A DNA stretch of 23,724 bases. Origin: a virus. The translations under genes and the position numbers were made by a program. Within the stretch, counting starts at the first letter, position 1. Each line of letters begins with the position of its first letter. The stretch is taken from IMG/VR virus record IMGVR_UViG_3300040801_002409, positions 1 through 23,724 of that record. One strand, written 5' to 3'. Positions 9,301 through 15,135 of this stretch are shown piece by piece. The notes beneath the pieces were generated by a model. It ran no database searches and was not told where the DNA came from. It saw only the letters and a list, made by a program, of their open reading frames with translations.

Positions 9301-10284
9301 CGTGTCTTGCATGGTGTCGTAGGCTGCACTCGTAGCCCCTGCTGCCTCGGCTTGGGCTTCTAGTTGGGCGGTGAATAGTGCGCCCCCCTGTTCACCCGTT
9401 AGCAACAATGCAGCGTTGGTGGCTTCGACAGAGCCAAACAAATCCCGCATGGCGGTGCCGTTGTCGATGGCGTCTTGCTCGAGTGTCTGCAAAACCTCTT
9501 GCACCGTGCCACCTGAAGCAATGAAGTCTGGGAAGCTGGTGCCGCTGATTTCTGCAAAACGCTCTGCTGCATCACTACCTGCGTCAGATAGCTCAACAAA
9601 AAGCTGCCTGAGTTGCGTTGTGGCTACCGATGTCGGCACACCCTGCGCAGTCATGGCAGCCAGTGCCGCGCCTACGGTTTCAAGCTCAATACCCAAACTG
9701 GCTGCCGTGGGCACCACGTTAAACATGGCCGCAGACAGCTCATCAAGAGTCGTCTTGCCCCCGCGAATCGTTGCGAAAATGACGTCTGATGCTTGGCTAT
9801 AAGACAACACTTCTTGCCCGTAGGCATTGACAACAGAGGTGAGCCCATCGACAGCGGTGTTTAGGTCAGACGCGCCCCCGATAGCCGCTTGATTGGCCGT
9901 TTCGAGAAAATCAAAAACATTGTCAGGGGGGACACCTGCAGAAAGTGCGTTGTAGAGGGGAGTAATAACCTCATCTGGCACAACACCCGCAGCGGCAGAA
10001 AACGACAACACGTCATCTGTCATCTGAGACATGGCCGCGTCTGTGGCGTCAGGGAGGAGAGTAAACACCTCCGCCATCCCTTGTTCAAACTGGACGGCTT
10101 CAGCAGTGGCCTTGGCGGCAACACCAGCAAGGGCAGCCCCTGCGGTAGCTACCGCCCCCGCCATCACGGTAGCAGTGCGCCCGACGGTATCGCCCATCCC
10201 CGACACGTTTTGCTCGATGTCGCGTAATGGCTGCGTGGCCTCATCGATGACGCCAATGATAAATTCTAGGTCACGGTTGCCCAT
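3370..10284 (-). CDS. Tail tape measure protein
   Basis: 2304 aa, the largest gene; sets tail length and fills the tail tube. An in-frame TTG at 10302 extends the frame, but the ATG at 10284 has a purine ribosome site (GAGGGG, about 10289-10294) and fits the usual N-terminus MGNRDLEFIIGVIDEA. Residues ~70-270 match the PhageMin_Tail (TP901 type) core: GMAEVFTLLPDATDAAM, then a long Ala-rich helical domain. Residues 461-630 hold five 34-aa repeats with the core WLTSQPVQT. Residues ~1103-1459 hold four 81-94-aa coiled-coil repeats with core AWQERLQAE. A glycine-rich hydrophobic stretch follows (~1467-1580). The motif SPSRVFxxIG, common near tape-measure C-termini, occurs twice, at ~975 and ~2165. 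The rest is Gln/Glu/Ala helix. At about 0.15 nm per residue it predicts a tail near 350 nm. Confidence 0.95.
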   Translation of the reverse strand: MGNRDLEFIIGVIDEATQPLRDIEQNVSGMGDTVGRTATVMAGAVATAGAALAGVAAKATAEAVQFEQGMAEVFTLLPDATDAAMSQMTDDVLSFSAAAGVVPDEVITPLYNALSAGVPPDNVFDFLETANQAAIGGASDLNTAVDGLTSVVNAYGQEVLSYSQASDVIFATIRGGKTTLDELSAAMFNVVPTAASLGIELETVGAALAAMTAQGVPTSVATTQLRQLFVELSDAGSDAAERFAEISGTSFPDFIASGGTVQEVLQTLEQDAIDNGTAMRDLFGSVEATNAALLLTGEQGGALFTAQLEAQAEAAGATSAAYDTMQDTVARSLETLRANVDVVMIQLGQQFLPVLADFSSWAVTQLPTIQAAIQTAFDVIGTAISAGRQAWVDLQTGFQSGEAVNRVQAFGVGIAKALEVTRNIITAFADTWHTLSNLPAIKAAAALAVDIAPDAWQLVQDVWGWLTSQPVQTAIQGGAKFVADIAADAWQLSQAAWSWLTSQPVQTNIQGGAKFVADVTKDAFALAQGAWGWLTSQPVQTKIQGGAAFVANIAQEAWGIAQDVWGWLTSQPVQTAIQGAAKFAADVAAEVWEVAQEVWEWLTSQPVQTAIQGAVSFAADIATDAFEVAQEAWEWLSGIAGETIAEARAVFSADVPDVGALVAIGGEMVLSVLRGVASKLPGLLASGSQMVAQTLDGISAKLPTIIQSGVNAVVSFIEGLSTPNVSPEGVKLVQQIVGGILSAAGTVATAALSLVATLVKELAAGATRISVATTKMLAGMIAQFLGIPDEAIEGFNSFMDDLETWFINAQGTIISLAETIVQAIIDTFSGLGTHLLDVGRDAAADFMQGLTESLVSDNPRVQNLFDDLFSFGGARQQRAREQAIAAATDTATAYTNALGDSFSGNEATVTEAFATLLSGETVNTGQAELLGSLITTEFVAGLTSEMQAQLATVVQASAEVGAAVEQGAKDALQIRSPSRVFQAIGANVVDTFADTVRDKAAEAGSAAREAAEAAIAGFRDMLTTMQLELDLQLVEPEQLKADLETVAGRLREQITAMQAAGESGSQAYIEVGRQLQAVESQLDSVTRVIQTNAAAEQAALERSREQRQRWADWAQRLQTEVAQNEQLAYESAVRMGQVSLDEQLAHIQTRLDEERMSAAERIRLEEDAFNLQKQISERTLEQQRQVQQSRMDAWRERLQAEAQANEEARQYAEDLYEFQLEQGQISLSQHLDNLRERLAATETGTSEEIALMRQIADTEAEIRDGQLAAQQDLLAQQQAMHAERLSAWQERLQAEVQAREDAAAQAQAIAEAQYEFDRHTGEITLQQHLDNLAQRLQNEELTGQQIIEIQRQIYDGEQQLAQESLARQQAMHAERMSAWQERLQAEVAAREEAAERAAEIAENQYAWELEQGDITLQQHLDNLNEQLAGTEQYSDAWMSIMGEIASTQEKMAADEQARIEATRDANMDMLGTIADGVGSLGPVFEDMGGFASSAFDVVQEGVGGMLTALKSSEDGTLSLADGLGAMAGAAQSSSDIAISAIGGLAQAAMSFATGDIVGGVTAVVTTAISTIGGLFSRARRRAEEYRKAVEASMKALNDAMYTQWENARNNQERVLELQYSSGLISAQEYQQQRLEITERGLQQEYTQQQQALQQQFEANVEAAADEGFVQSLRLQYRRDSFNLRQQLLLDEIDAEREHIEQLAGMESAAGEARIATYEQTAARLLQLNQEAFEARSSGQFELAEQLEAERDQVRTELDALAADLSNGLGNVEQTIRVSQEQIDAATRQLSGDFSSALSSLAAGEDFATVATTLRENFQQYIIDTIINMAVEAALANSVVAENMAQLSVLIDGAIQSGDWSAVTAGVTDIGTQMHTVLADLAGTVGAGLEAVFNQSTDAATEGSQQTQQALDESGQTMSNAATDAFTSASDAINEGAANANAQLDSSTSDLETAIDASAALIESQMGLAEGTMSTSADATYQALMAEIDAGTLTTADALNMSSAELQARIVEQEERIASEFAASEAEMSAAAQGAFTTTEGSVVDGAASVSAALDVSQNDIAASIEQGLSLTNEAWRANGEQLDATINSTLTQAQTSLQSQGQSLLNEANALSGSLQAAASTLGSAVAGLGTAISNANATQAAAEEAAAAAQAAVDAVEETLDINSPSRVFQDIGEFTMSGFGGGIVANADIPVNAMQSVTSALSDAANINLSRDLDMGIRARASISATMPSSQVNLIEAEQASRENWLQRQAAIADRMEAAAAKFDTASNELSAGTVRAAVSNEKAAKEFAGAARQFDWSRIKK
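5908..6978 (-). repeat. Four ~270-bp coiled-coil repeats inside the tape measure gene
   Basis: Four in-frame units of 81, 94, 91 and about 91 residues begin near 6978, 6735, 6453 and 6180. The aligned starts are RWADWAQRLQTEV, RMDAWRERLQAEA, RLSAWQERLQAEV and RMSAWQERLQAEV, each followed about 30 residues later by QHLDNL-type or EQLAHI-type helix. Units 3 and 4 are the most alike (QAMHAERxSAWQERLQAEV). They read as long alpha-helical coiled coil and probably arose by duplication that lengthened the tail. Confidence 0.8.
8395..8904 (-). repeat. Five 102-bp tandem repeats inside the tape measure gene
   Basis: Five in-frame copies of a 102-bp unit encode 34 residues each (tape-measure residues 461-630) with the core VWGWLTSQPVQTAIQGG. 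The motif recurs at exactly 102-bp steps, for example at 8461, 8563, 8665, 8767 and 8869. Third positions differ between copies while the protein core is kept, so the array is old and held by selection. Degenerate half-units flank it on both sides (DTWHTLSNLP before, EAWEWLSGIAG after). Confidence 0.9.
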
Positions 10285-10300
10285 AGCCCCCCTCAACGCC

Positions 10301-10332
10301 AAAAAGCCCCACCAGGCAAAAGCCCAGTGGGG
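10301..10332 (-). terminator. Hairpin with U-run just upstream of the tape measure gene
   Basis: On the minus strand CCCCACTGGGC, loop TTTT, then GCCTGGTGGGG followed by CTTTTTGG: an 11-bp stem with two G-U pairs and a T-run, the form of a rho-independent terminator. The two wobble positions pair only in minus-strand RNA; on the plus strand they are A-C mismatches. It ends a few bases before the tape-measure ribosome site, so it may attenuate read-through into the tape-measure gene. Confidence 0.65.
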
Positions 10333-10334
10333 TG

Positions 10335-10362
10335 GTCATAGTTCTGGTTTTGAAGGTGTCAA
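10335..10362 (-). promoter_or_regulatory. Candidate promoter for the tape measure gene
   Basis: Minus-strand TTGACA (10357-10362), 16-bp spacer, then TATGAC (10335-10340). The -35 is perfect and the -10 matches 4 of 6. The expected start, near 10328, lies inside the 5' arm of the terminator-like hairpin, so RNA from this promoter could not form the whole stem. Confidence 0.4.
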
Positions 10363-10383
10363 GGTGTAATTGACATCTTGACA
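10357..10383. repeat. Inverted repeat overlapping the tape measure -35 box
   Basis: TGTCAAG (10357-10363) and CTTGACA (10377-10383) are perfect 7-bp inverted repeats 13 bp apart; inner TGT/ACA bases extend them with one mismatch. One arm includes the candidate -35 hexamer TTGACA, so this could be a protein-binding operator. No binding protein is identified. Confidence 0.5.
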
Positions 10384-10399
10384 TTGTCGATGTGTGCGT

Positions 10400-10579
10400 C
10401 TAGGAGCGTCTTAGCTTGGCGCTTTGTCGGCGCTGTTCTGCTTCGCGTTGTTGGCGTATTTCGTCGCGGTTACCGTACTCCCAGATAGCAAGCAGTAAAT
10501 CACCCTCACCTTGGGGGAGTTTCCAGATGTCTAGCGGGCTAATTCCGTAGGCTTTGGCTGCGTAGTGGAGGCGCAGCAT
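10400..10579 (-). CDS. Tail assembly chaperone, downstream (T-like) frame
   Basis: A 59-aa frame from an ATG at 10579: MLRLHYAAKAYGISPLDIWK, then LPQGEGDLLLAIWEYGNRDE and a basic Arg/Gln tail. It overlaps the 3' end of the upstream chaperone gene in another frame, the standard layout of G and G-T tail chaperones. The ATG has no ribosome site. The same frame is open upstream to 10603, right after a TAA at 10604-10606, and an A5 run sits there, so it is more likely made as a frameshift fusion with the upstream protein than on its own. Known family role: the fusion chaperones the tape measure during tail assembly. Assignment rests on position, overlap and composition. Confidence 0.6.
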   Translation of the reverse strand: MLRLHYAAKAYGISPLDIWKLPQGEGDLLLAIWEYGNRDEIRQQREAEQRRQSAKLRRS

Positions 10580-11105
10580 TTGCTTTAAGAAACGTAGTGC
10601 TTTTTACTTGCTCAGCCCCCGCCCTAGCCGTCCCCATGCTCAGTTTGTAAATCGCGTTCTCGATGTGCTTGATGTCGTTTTCGTCGTAGATTTCTTTGAG
10701 TTCAGTCACCGTGATGGCGTCATCCTCAACAAAGGGCAGGTCGTACTCGGTGGGGTTGTCGGGGTTGGAGAACGTCAACTTGATTTCGTTGCCTTCTTCG
10801 TCCTGTAGCGACATAACCCCTAAAGCCAAATAGGCTTCACCCATGCGGCGGCCTGTCGCCATGAACTCCTCGAATGCTTCAGGATCGTCTTTGTACGACG
10901 GCGTGAGTTCGCGGCGTTGTTCTGCGGTGAGCGTGCCTTCAAATAGCTCGCGAAACTGACTATCAATCGCACCCGTAGCTGTCAGCATCTGCCCAAGCTT
11001 GACCGCCCGAATGCGACCAATGAGCGTGGGGGCGTCGTCAGCTTCTAATTTGAAGGTGCGGCGTTGTTCTGCGAGTCGTTTGAGTTTGCGTGCTGTGCTG
11101 CCCAT
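10539..11105 (-). CDS. Tail assembly chaperone (G-like)
   Basis: 188 aa, between the tube protein and tape measure, where G-type chaperones lie. ATG at 11105 has a strong site (AAGGAG). The protein is basic at the N-terminus (MGSTARKLKRLAEQRRTFKL), helical in the middle, with a short acidic strand segment (SLQDEEGNEIKLTFSNPDNP) and a helical end (IKHIENAIYKLSMG). The last ~20 residues (STTFLKANAAPP...) look unlike a natural domain end and would be replaced if ribosomes shift frame near 10602. Expected to coat the tape measure before the tube polymerises. Confidence 0.75.
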   Translation of the reverse strand: MGSTARKLKRLAEQRRTFKLEADDAPTLIGRIRAVKLGQMLTATGAIDSQFRELFEGTLTAEQRRELTPSYKDDPEAFEEFMATGRRMGEAYLALGVMSLQDEEGNEIKLTFSNPDNPTEYDLPFVEDDAITVTELKEIYDENDIKHIENAIYKLSMGTARAGAEQVKSTTFLKANAAPPLRSQSLRN

Positions 11106-11128
11106 ATTTCTCCTTAGTGTGTTGCGGT

Positions 11129-12076
11129 TTAGTAAGTTGCGGTGGCGTTGCCGAGTTCGACTTCAAACAGCCCGCTACCTGCGTCTTCAGCGGCTGCCGT
11201 AACGGAAATTTCCAGTAGTCCGCGTCCGCTCAGTGGGGGGCGGGGTGGGTTTTTGAGGCTGAGGTTGGGGATCGAGATTTGGAAGTAGGTGTCGGCGTTT
11301 TGTTCCCAACGGAAAATCCACGCGTCGTCTGTCTCGGCAAGAAATTCTGTCATCAGGGCGGTGTTGGTAGGGACAATCGTCATATCCACGGTGAGGCGTG
11401 ATGTGCCTAGGTGAATCGAGCGCATGTCCTCGGTGCCGTCTTGGGTCATGTCTGGCTCGAGATTATTCGTGTACGAAATCGTCAGCGTGCGAATATCCCC
11501 AAACGCCGCAGGCGTGCCACCTTTTTGGTGTGCTGCGTGCCGGAACATGAAAGTGCGGTTCGTCTCCAAAACAGGCGTTGCCGCCGATGTGCCCGTCGGA
11601 TCCCATCCCTTAAACATCCAACTGGTGTCGAGCGTCACTTGGCCATCCACAGGGGAGTTGATGGTGAACTCGTTAAGCTGCCCACCGCGATAGCGCACAG
11701 TGTGGTCATCCAAGCCGGGCGTTACCTGAATTGAGTACGGCTCTAGGGCGACATCAGCAGACTTGTTCGCAGGACGCGGCACAAACGTGTGCACATACGG
11801 GTCAGTCCCGGTAGTGGTAGGCACCCCCAACGCCGCCTGGAAGATGTGACCTAGCAAGCTAGGTTTAGCCAAAATACCGGAAACGCTACCGCTGTACGAA
11901 GGGCGTCCGCGTTCCGATCGGGGGGCGTTTCGCCCACCATAAGGGACGTCGATTTCGATTTCGGGAAAATCCGCCGCGATGTCCTCAGTGGCAGGCAACC
12001 ATGCTGTAGGCGCGACACCTGTCCCCCAGGTGTCTTCTTTGCCGATGCCAATATGGCCTGTTGCACCCGTGCTCAT
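11129..12076 (-). CDS. Major tail tube protein
   Basis: 315 aa. ATG at 12076 overlaps the stop of the 58-aa gene (ATGA) and has AAGGAGG upstream. The N-terminus, GHIGIGKEDTWGTGVAPTAW, is typical of siphophage tail tube proteins that open with a G-x-E-x-x-x-G-T segment. The body is beta-rich (LTISYTNNLE, RLTVDMTIVP, ALMTEFLAETDDAWIFRWEQ). It lies just before the chaperone pair and tape measure, and no sheath gene accompanies it, which indicates a non-contractile tail. The identity as tube rather than another tail protein rests on the N-terminal pattern, size and position. Confidence 0.8.
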   Translation of the reverse strand: MSTGATGHIGIGKEDTWGTGVAPTAWLPATEDIAADFPEIEIDVPYGGRNAPRSERGRPSYSGSVSGILAKPSLLGHIFQAALGVPTTTGTDPYVHTFVPRPANKSADVALEPYSIQVTPGLDDHTVRYRGGQLNEFTINSPVDGQVTLDTSWMFKGWDPTGTSAATPVLETNRTFMFRHAAHQKGGTPAAFGDIRTLTISYTNNLEPDMTQDGTEDMRSIHLGTSRLTVDMTIVPTNTALMTEFLAETDDAWIFRWEQNADTYFQISIPNLSLKNPPRPPLSGRGLLEISVTAAAEDAGSGLFEVELGNATATY

Positions 12077-12249
12077 TCGTTAACCTCCTTGGGTTTGTCT
12101 TTTGGTTTAGATGGCTTAGGAGTAACGTCGGTGAATTGCCCAGTTCTGAGCAACTCAGCAGCCCGATCGTTGGTTATCTCCCGCGTTTCGTCAGTTTTCC
12201 AACCTGGCACCATGACGCCAGGCATGGGCGTGTATTTCACCGTCTTCAC
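12073..12249 (-). CDS. Small head-tail linker-type protein (Mu gp38 position)
   Basis: 58 aa, starting at a GTG (12247-12249) that overlaps the upstream stop as GTGA, with GGAGG six bases before it; its own stop overlaps the tube-gene ATG as ATGA. Overlaps on both sides and the good ribosome site make it a real gene. Sequence: MKTVKYTPMPGVMVPGWKTD, then a short helix (RAAELLRTGQF) and a Lys/Pro-rich tail. The opening PMPGVMVPG recalls DUF2635 (Mu gp38), which sits in the same place between gp37 and the tail genes. That similarity is loose and the function is unknown. Confidence 0.75.
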   Translation of the reverse strand: MKTVKYTPMPGVMVPGWKTDETREITNDRAAELLRTGQFTDVTPKPSKPKDKPKEVNE

Positions 12250-12665
12250 AGGGCTACCTCCAGACGTACCTCGACTGTCATAGCGAGATACCAGTAATCG
12301 ATGTTGTTTCGTTTGGTGATGTCCGCGTCAAAACCAACGAGCCTAGCTTCTTCGCACAAGTCACCGAGGGTGTAATCAGCCCGAATGGCGTTGTAGTAAT
12401 CCCACATGACCCCGCGTAAGAGTTCTTTTTGGGGCGCAGGATTCGAGCCATTAAACCGCTCGTAGACAATCACGAAAAACTCAGCCGTGATGCGATCCAT
12501 ACCCGCGCCCGCAGCCAACCCCGAGACTTGCCCACGGCCATCACCAACCTCAACATAGGGGGCTTGAGGGATATTCCCACCCTCACCCGTGCGCCCCGCA
12601 GTGATTTCAGGGAGGTTGGTAGCGTGAGTAAGTAGGGCGCTAGCAATGTCGTTAAGTGGGTTCAT
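12246..12665 (-). CDS. Tail terminator / tail completion-like protein (Mu gp37 position)
   Basis: 139 aa. ATG at 12665 lies inside the end of the gpG-like gene (14-nt overlap). It opens with the amphipathic helix MNPLNDIASALLTHATNLPE, then a strand PYVEVGDGRGQV, a strand RITAEFFVIVYERF, a helix LRGVMWDYYNAI and a final strand YWYLAMTVEVRLEVA. This helix-strand-strand-helix-strand order is that of tail terminator proteins (lambda gpU type), and Mu has gp37 (DUF1834) at this place. The role would be to cap the tail tube and join it to the head. Assigned by fold pattern and synteny. Confidence 0.65.
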   Translation of the reverse strand: MNPLNDIASALLTHATNLPEITAGRTGEGGNIPQAPYVEVGDGRGQVSGLAAGAGMDRITAEFFVIVYERFNGSNPAPQKELLRGVMWDYYNAIRADYTLGDLCEEARLVGFDADITKRNNIDYWYLAMTVEVRLEVAL

Positions 12666-13134
12666 AGAGGGCTTCCAATGCGTTCACAGCCTCAACTATC
12701 CACCCCTTGGGCAATTCTGGGGCACTGTTGGGCGAACGCCACGGCAAAAATGGGCGAGCCGGCAGCGGCGACACGGGACCACCAAACACGCGGTGTTGTG
12801 GGTTGCCAAACTGATGCACGCGGGCGTACAGAGTCTTAGTGCCTATTGCCACAGCCTTGTTGTCTCTGACTTGGTAGTTGATCGAATTGCGCAATATGCG
12901 GTTGTCTTGCAAGGTGCGTGCGCCTGCCCCACGAAAACTTAGTGTCATGGGGGATAAGGGTTTCCAAGGTGTGCCGTAAGGGTCGGTAGCGGTCTCGAAA
13001 GTTTCTTGCACCTTACTGACCATGCTCTCGCCGATAACAGGCAGTGCGTCAGCAGGGTTGGTTTGGGCAAGTTTGCGGAGCTTGTTACCGACACCGCCGA
13101 TGTCGCGGAGGTCGATGCTTACACCGACAGGCAT
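12652..13134 (-). CDS. Phage virion morphogenesis protein (Mu gpG-like)
   Basis: 160 aa with the hallmarks of the Phage_tail_S / Mu gpG family: a helical start (GVGNKLRKLA), then DPYGTPWKPLSPMTL, LQDNRILRNSINYQV, AVAIGTKTLYARVHQFGN and a C-terminal LPARPFLPW. The order D-x-x-G-x-PW-x-PL, then L-x-D-x-x-x-L, then the A-x-x-HQFG motif, then P-x-RPFL is characteristic. ATG at 13134 follows two bases after the upstream stop (TGAGATG). In Mu and relatives this protein is needed for head or tail completion, at the head-tail interface. Identification is strong from motifs. Confidence 0.9.
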   Translation of the reverse strand: MPVGVSIDLRDIGGVGNKLRKLAQTNPADALPVIGESMVSKVQETFETATDPYGTPWKPLSPMTLSFRGAGARTLQDNRILRNSINYQVRDNKAVAIGTKTLYARVHQFGNPQHRVFGGPVSPLPARPFLPWRSPNSAPELPKGWIVEAVNALEALYEPT

Positions 13135-13135
13135 C

Positions 13136-13531
13136 TCACCATCCCCGTTTCGCGTTGCTCATAACACTCGGCGCACTACCTGTGTCATCGGCACTCGGTG
13201 CAGGGTCAACTTCCAAGCTCACCCGCCCAACCGCCAATGCCTCAAACCACCCCTTGGCGGCTTTGTAATTCACATAGGGGGCAGATTTATCGGCGGGTTC
13301 AGGTAGTAGGTTGAGTTTAGAAATGAGTCGAAATGCTGCCAACCAACCCACATTGCTGCGTAAATCATCGCCCCAGGTGTTGAGGGGTAGCGTGTAGCCA
13401 GCAGCCCGCAGGTAACTATCAGCCTCAGCAGATGCTGCACTAATGGCCTGCTCTTTTTCTGCGGTAGTCGCGGCGGTTTGGGCGTCTGGCGGGAGATGCC
13501 CGCTATCGAGTTGAGCTGCTGTTAAATACAT
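13136..13531 (-). CDS. DUF1320 head-tail connector-type protein (Mu gp36-like)
   Basis: About 131 aa. The frame can begin at a GTG (13540), but ATG 13531 gives MYLTAAQLDS, the usual MY-T start of the gp36 family. It overlaps the upstream gene by ~30 nt. The helix SAASAEADSYLRAAGYTLPL matches the family's conserved A-x-x-E-(I/A)-DSYL-x-x-Y-x-LPL block, and a later helix holds VGWLAAFRLISKL. The position two genes after the capsid protein equals that of Mu gp36. The protein is thought to be a head-completion or connector component; the exact role is not established. Confidence 0.85.
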   Translation of the reverse strand: MYLTAAQLDSGHLPPDAQTAATTAEKEQAISAASAEADSYLRAAGYTLPLNTWGDDLRSNVGWLAAFRLISKLNLLPEPADKSAPYVNYKAAKGWFEALAVGRVSLEVDPAPSADDTGSAPSVMSNAKRGW

Positions 13532-13739
13532 CGACGGCACTCAAAATCTCATCAGCAGTACGCTTGCCAATGCCCTTGATTTTTACAAGGTCGTCAGCGG
13601 TGACATTGCTCAAATCCTCGTAAGTGGCGATTCCCGCATCATTGAGCAGTGCCACTGCCGGGAATGTCTTGGGTAGTAGCACTGGCTGGCTGGCAGCTTC
13701 GCGTTCACGCTGTCGCCGCCTGAACATCCCTATACCCAT
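13503..13739 (-). CDS. Small helix-hairpin-helix protein (Mu gp35 position)
   Basis: 78 aa, starting at an ATG that overlaps the capsid-gene stop (TAATG). The N-terminus is very basic (FRRRQREREA, residues 6-15). Residues 29-69 read as a helix-hairpin-helix / HeH fold: LLNDAGIATYEDL, then DDLVKIKGIGKRTADEIL, with the hairpin GIG at 56-58. Such domains bind DNA backbone without sequence preference. Mu has a small gp35 at the same position. A role in contacting packaged DNA or in head assembly is inference. In-frame ATG at residue 5 is an alternative start. Confidence 0.8.
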   Translation of the reverse strand: MGIGMFRRRQREREAASQPVLLPKTFPAVALLNDAGIATYEDLSNVTADDLVKIKGIGKRTADEILSAVDVFNSSSTR

Positions 13740-14632
13740 TAGGTCGTTACCAGTTGCACAATGCCGGGTTTGGTGCTGGAGGGCAAACGACCATAACGAT
13801 GCGCAACGTAGTAGATGTTGGTGGCCATCACGTCTTCATCGCTGAGGATGTCGCGGTCGGTTTCGATGAGCGGCGTGCTGTTGTACCACAGCGCCAACGC
13901 CCCACGCTTGATGAGCATGGTGATGTAGCGGTCGGGCGTATCGAGCGTGGGAGTGCGGTCAGAGACGATGACAGGTTTGCCCAGAACGCGGGGTAAGTCA
14001 CCCTCGCTCATCGGGTCAGTGAATAGGGGCTGACCGTCGTTGTCTTTGATTTTGAGCAGGTCATCGCGGATTTTACTGTGGACAACCATCGCCACAACAT
14101 CCTGCGATTCATCGCCCCATTGCCCAAGGGCATCCACCAACACGTCATAGCTGATGGGGACGTTGTTGGTGCTGTCCAGTGGCTCGTAGCGTATCGCGCC
14201 ATCGCCAGGGCGGCCAACAGGGGACGCAAGTGGTGCAGCGCCCGCAGCAGTTACCAGCGCCGTGTCGAATTTGCGGCGTGCGCCTTCAGCAATCTGACGG
14301 GCGGCTTCTTGGTAGGGGTCAGCGTACATGGCTGCCATCTGCGCCCACGTGGTCATGCTGACAGCCTTGCCAGCCCGCACCACGGTGGCTTGTTCGCTGC
14401 TTTGGGCGAGGGTGGTAGGTGTGAGGGCAGCGCCTTCAGCAACATCCTCAAATTCGCCAATACTGCCAAAGTACGGCACGGTGACGGTATCGCCCCCGCG
14501 ATTACTAGGCAGGGTAGAACTTTCAACCGCCGCACCTGTACCAAAAAGGGCAACGCGCTCTGCCCATGCCCCGGCAACGGCGTCTGCCAAAATCTCCGGG
14601 ATAATCAAATCGCTGCGAGTGGTCGTGGCCAT
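13739..14632 (-). CDS. Major capsid protein
   Basis: 297 aa. ATG at 14632 sits just after the protease stop and has AAGGCGG upstream. The N-terminus (TTTRSDLIIPEILADAVAGA) and the following GGDTVTVPYFGSIGEFEDVA, VRAGKAVSMTTWAQMAAMYA and ALVDALGQWGDE-type helices follow the layout of HK97-fold coat proteins without a long cleaved delta domain, of the N4 gp56 / phage coat type. The segments VVHSKIRDDLL, VIVSDRTPT and the end DEDVMATNIYYVAHRYGRL are typical late A-domain strands of this group. Position after protease and scaffold agrees. It would form the icosahedral shell. Confidence 0.9.
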   Translation of the reverse strand: MATTTRSDLIIPEILADAVAGAWAERVALFGTGAAVESSTLPSNRGGDTVTVPYFGSIGEFEDVAEGAALTPTTLAQSSEQATVVRAGKAVSMTTWAQMAAMYADPYQEAARQIAEGARRKFDTALVTAAGAAPLASPVGRPGDGAIRYEPLDSTNNVPISYDVLVDALGQWGDESQDVVAMVVHSKIRDDLLKIKDNDGQPLFTDPMSEGDLPRVLGKPVIVSDRTPTLDTPDRYITMLIKRGALALWYNSTPLIETDRDILSDEDVMATNIYYVAHRYGRLPSSTKPGIVQLVTT

Positions 14633-14634
14633 GC

Positions 14635-15135
14635 TTAGTTACCGCCTTTCGTTGCGGATGCTTTGAGCGCACGGTAGGTGTCGATATCGCTGACGTACAG
14701 GTTGTGACGCTCTTGCGGTGTCATGTCCGCCCACGACTTGTGGGTGGCTGCTGAGGTGTTGGGGGCTTTGGTTTCTTCTGGGATGAACTTGGGCGCAGCA
14801 GCGAGGAAGCTTTTCAGGGTTTCCAAGGGTGCTTTTTCTGCCCACGGCTTCAGGGCTGGCGTAAGTTTTCCCTCGTCTAGGGCGCTAGCGATGAGTGTGC
14901 CACGCTCTTGAGCCACGAGTTGCGCTTGGGCGTTTTCCAGTTGTGCGGTCACGCTGGCTAGCTGCGTGTGGGCTTGTCGCCACGCGGTGAGCGTGCCTTG
15001 GGCTTGCTCTACGTTGGCTGCCCCCGTTGCGGCGAGGATGTCGGTTTCGAGTTGGCTGAGGGCAGAAATCCTCGCAACTGCATCATTTTCGTTTTGCGTT
15101 TCGCTCATACCGAGCGCGGCAAGTAACGCTTTCAT
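14635..15135 (-). CDS. Capsid scaffold made from a start inside the protease gene (Mu gpZ-like)
   Basis: An in-frame ATG (residue 165 of the protease) at 15135 is preceded by AAAGGAGG at 15140-15147, four bases away. This is a near-perfect ribosome site inside a coding region, exactly where the protease domain ends and the helical scaffold begins (MKALLAALGMSETQNENDAV). The product would be 166 aa of mostly coiled-coil helix. Mu makes its scaffold gpZ in the same way from gene I. The internal site is seen; use of it is inferred. Confidence 0.7.
   Translation of the reverse strand: MKALLAALGMSETQNENDAVARISALSQLETDILAATGAANVEQAQGTLTAWRQAHTQLASVTAQLENAQAQLVAQERGTLIASALDEGKLTPALKPWAEKAPLETLKSFLAAAPKFIPEETKAPNTSAATHKSWADMTPQERHNLYVSDIDTYRALKASATKGGN

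Noticed and set aside
10285-10302. TTG start extending the tape measure by six codons
   Set aside because: It falls on the terminator-like hairpin's U-run and lacks a ribosome site; the ATG at 10284 has one.
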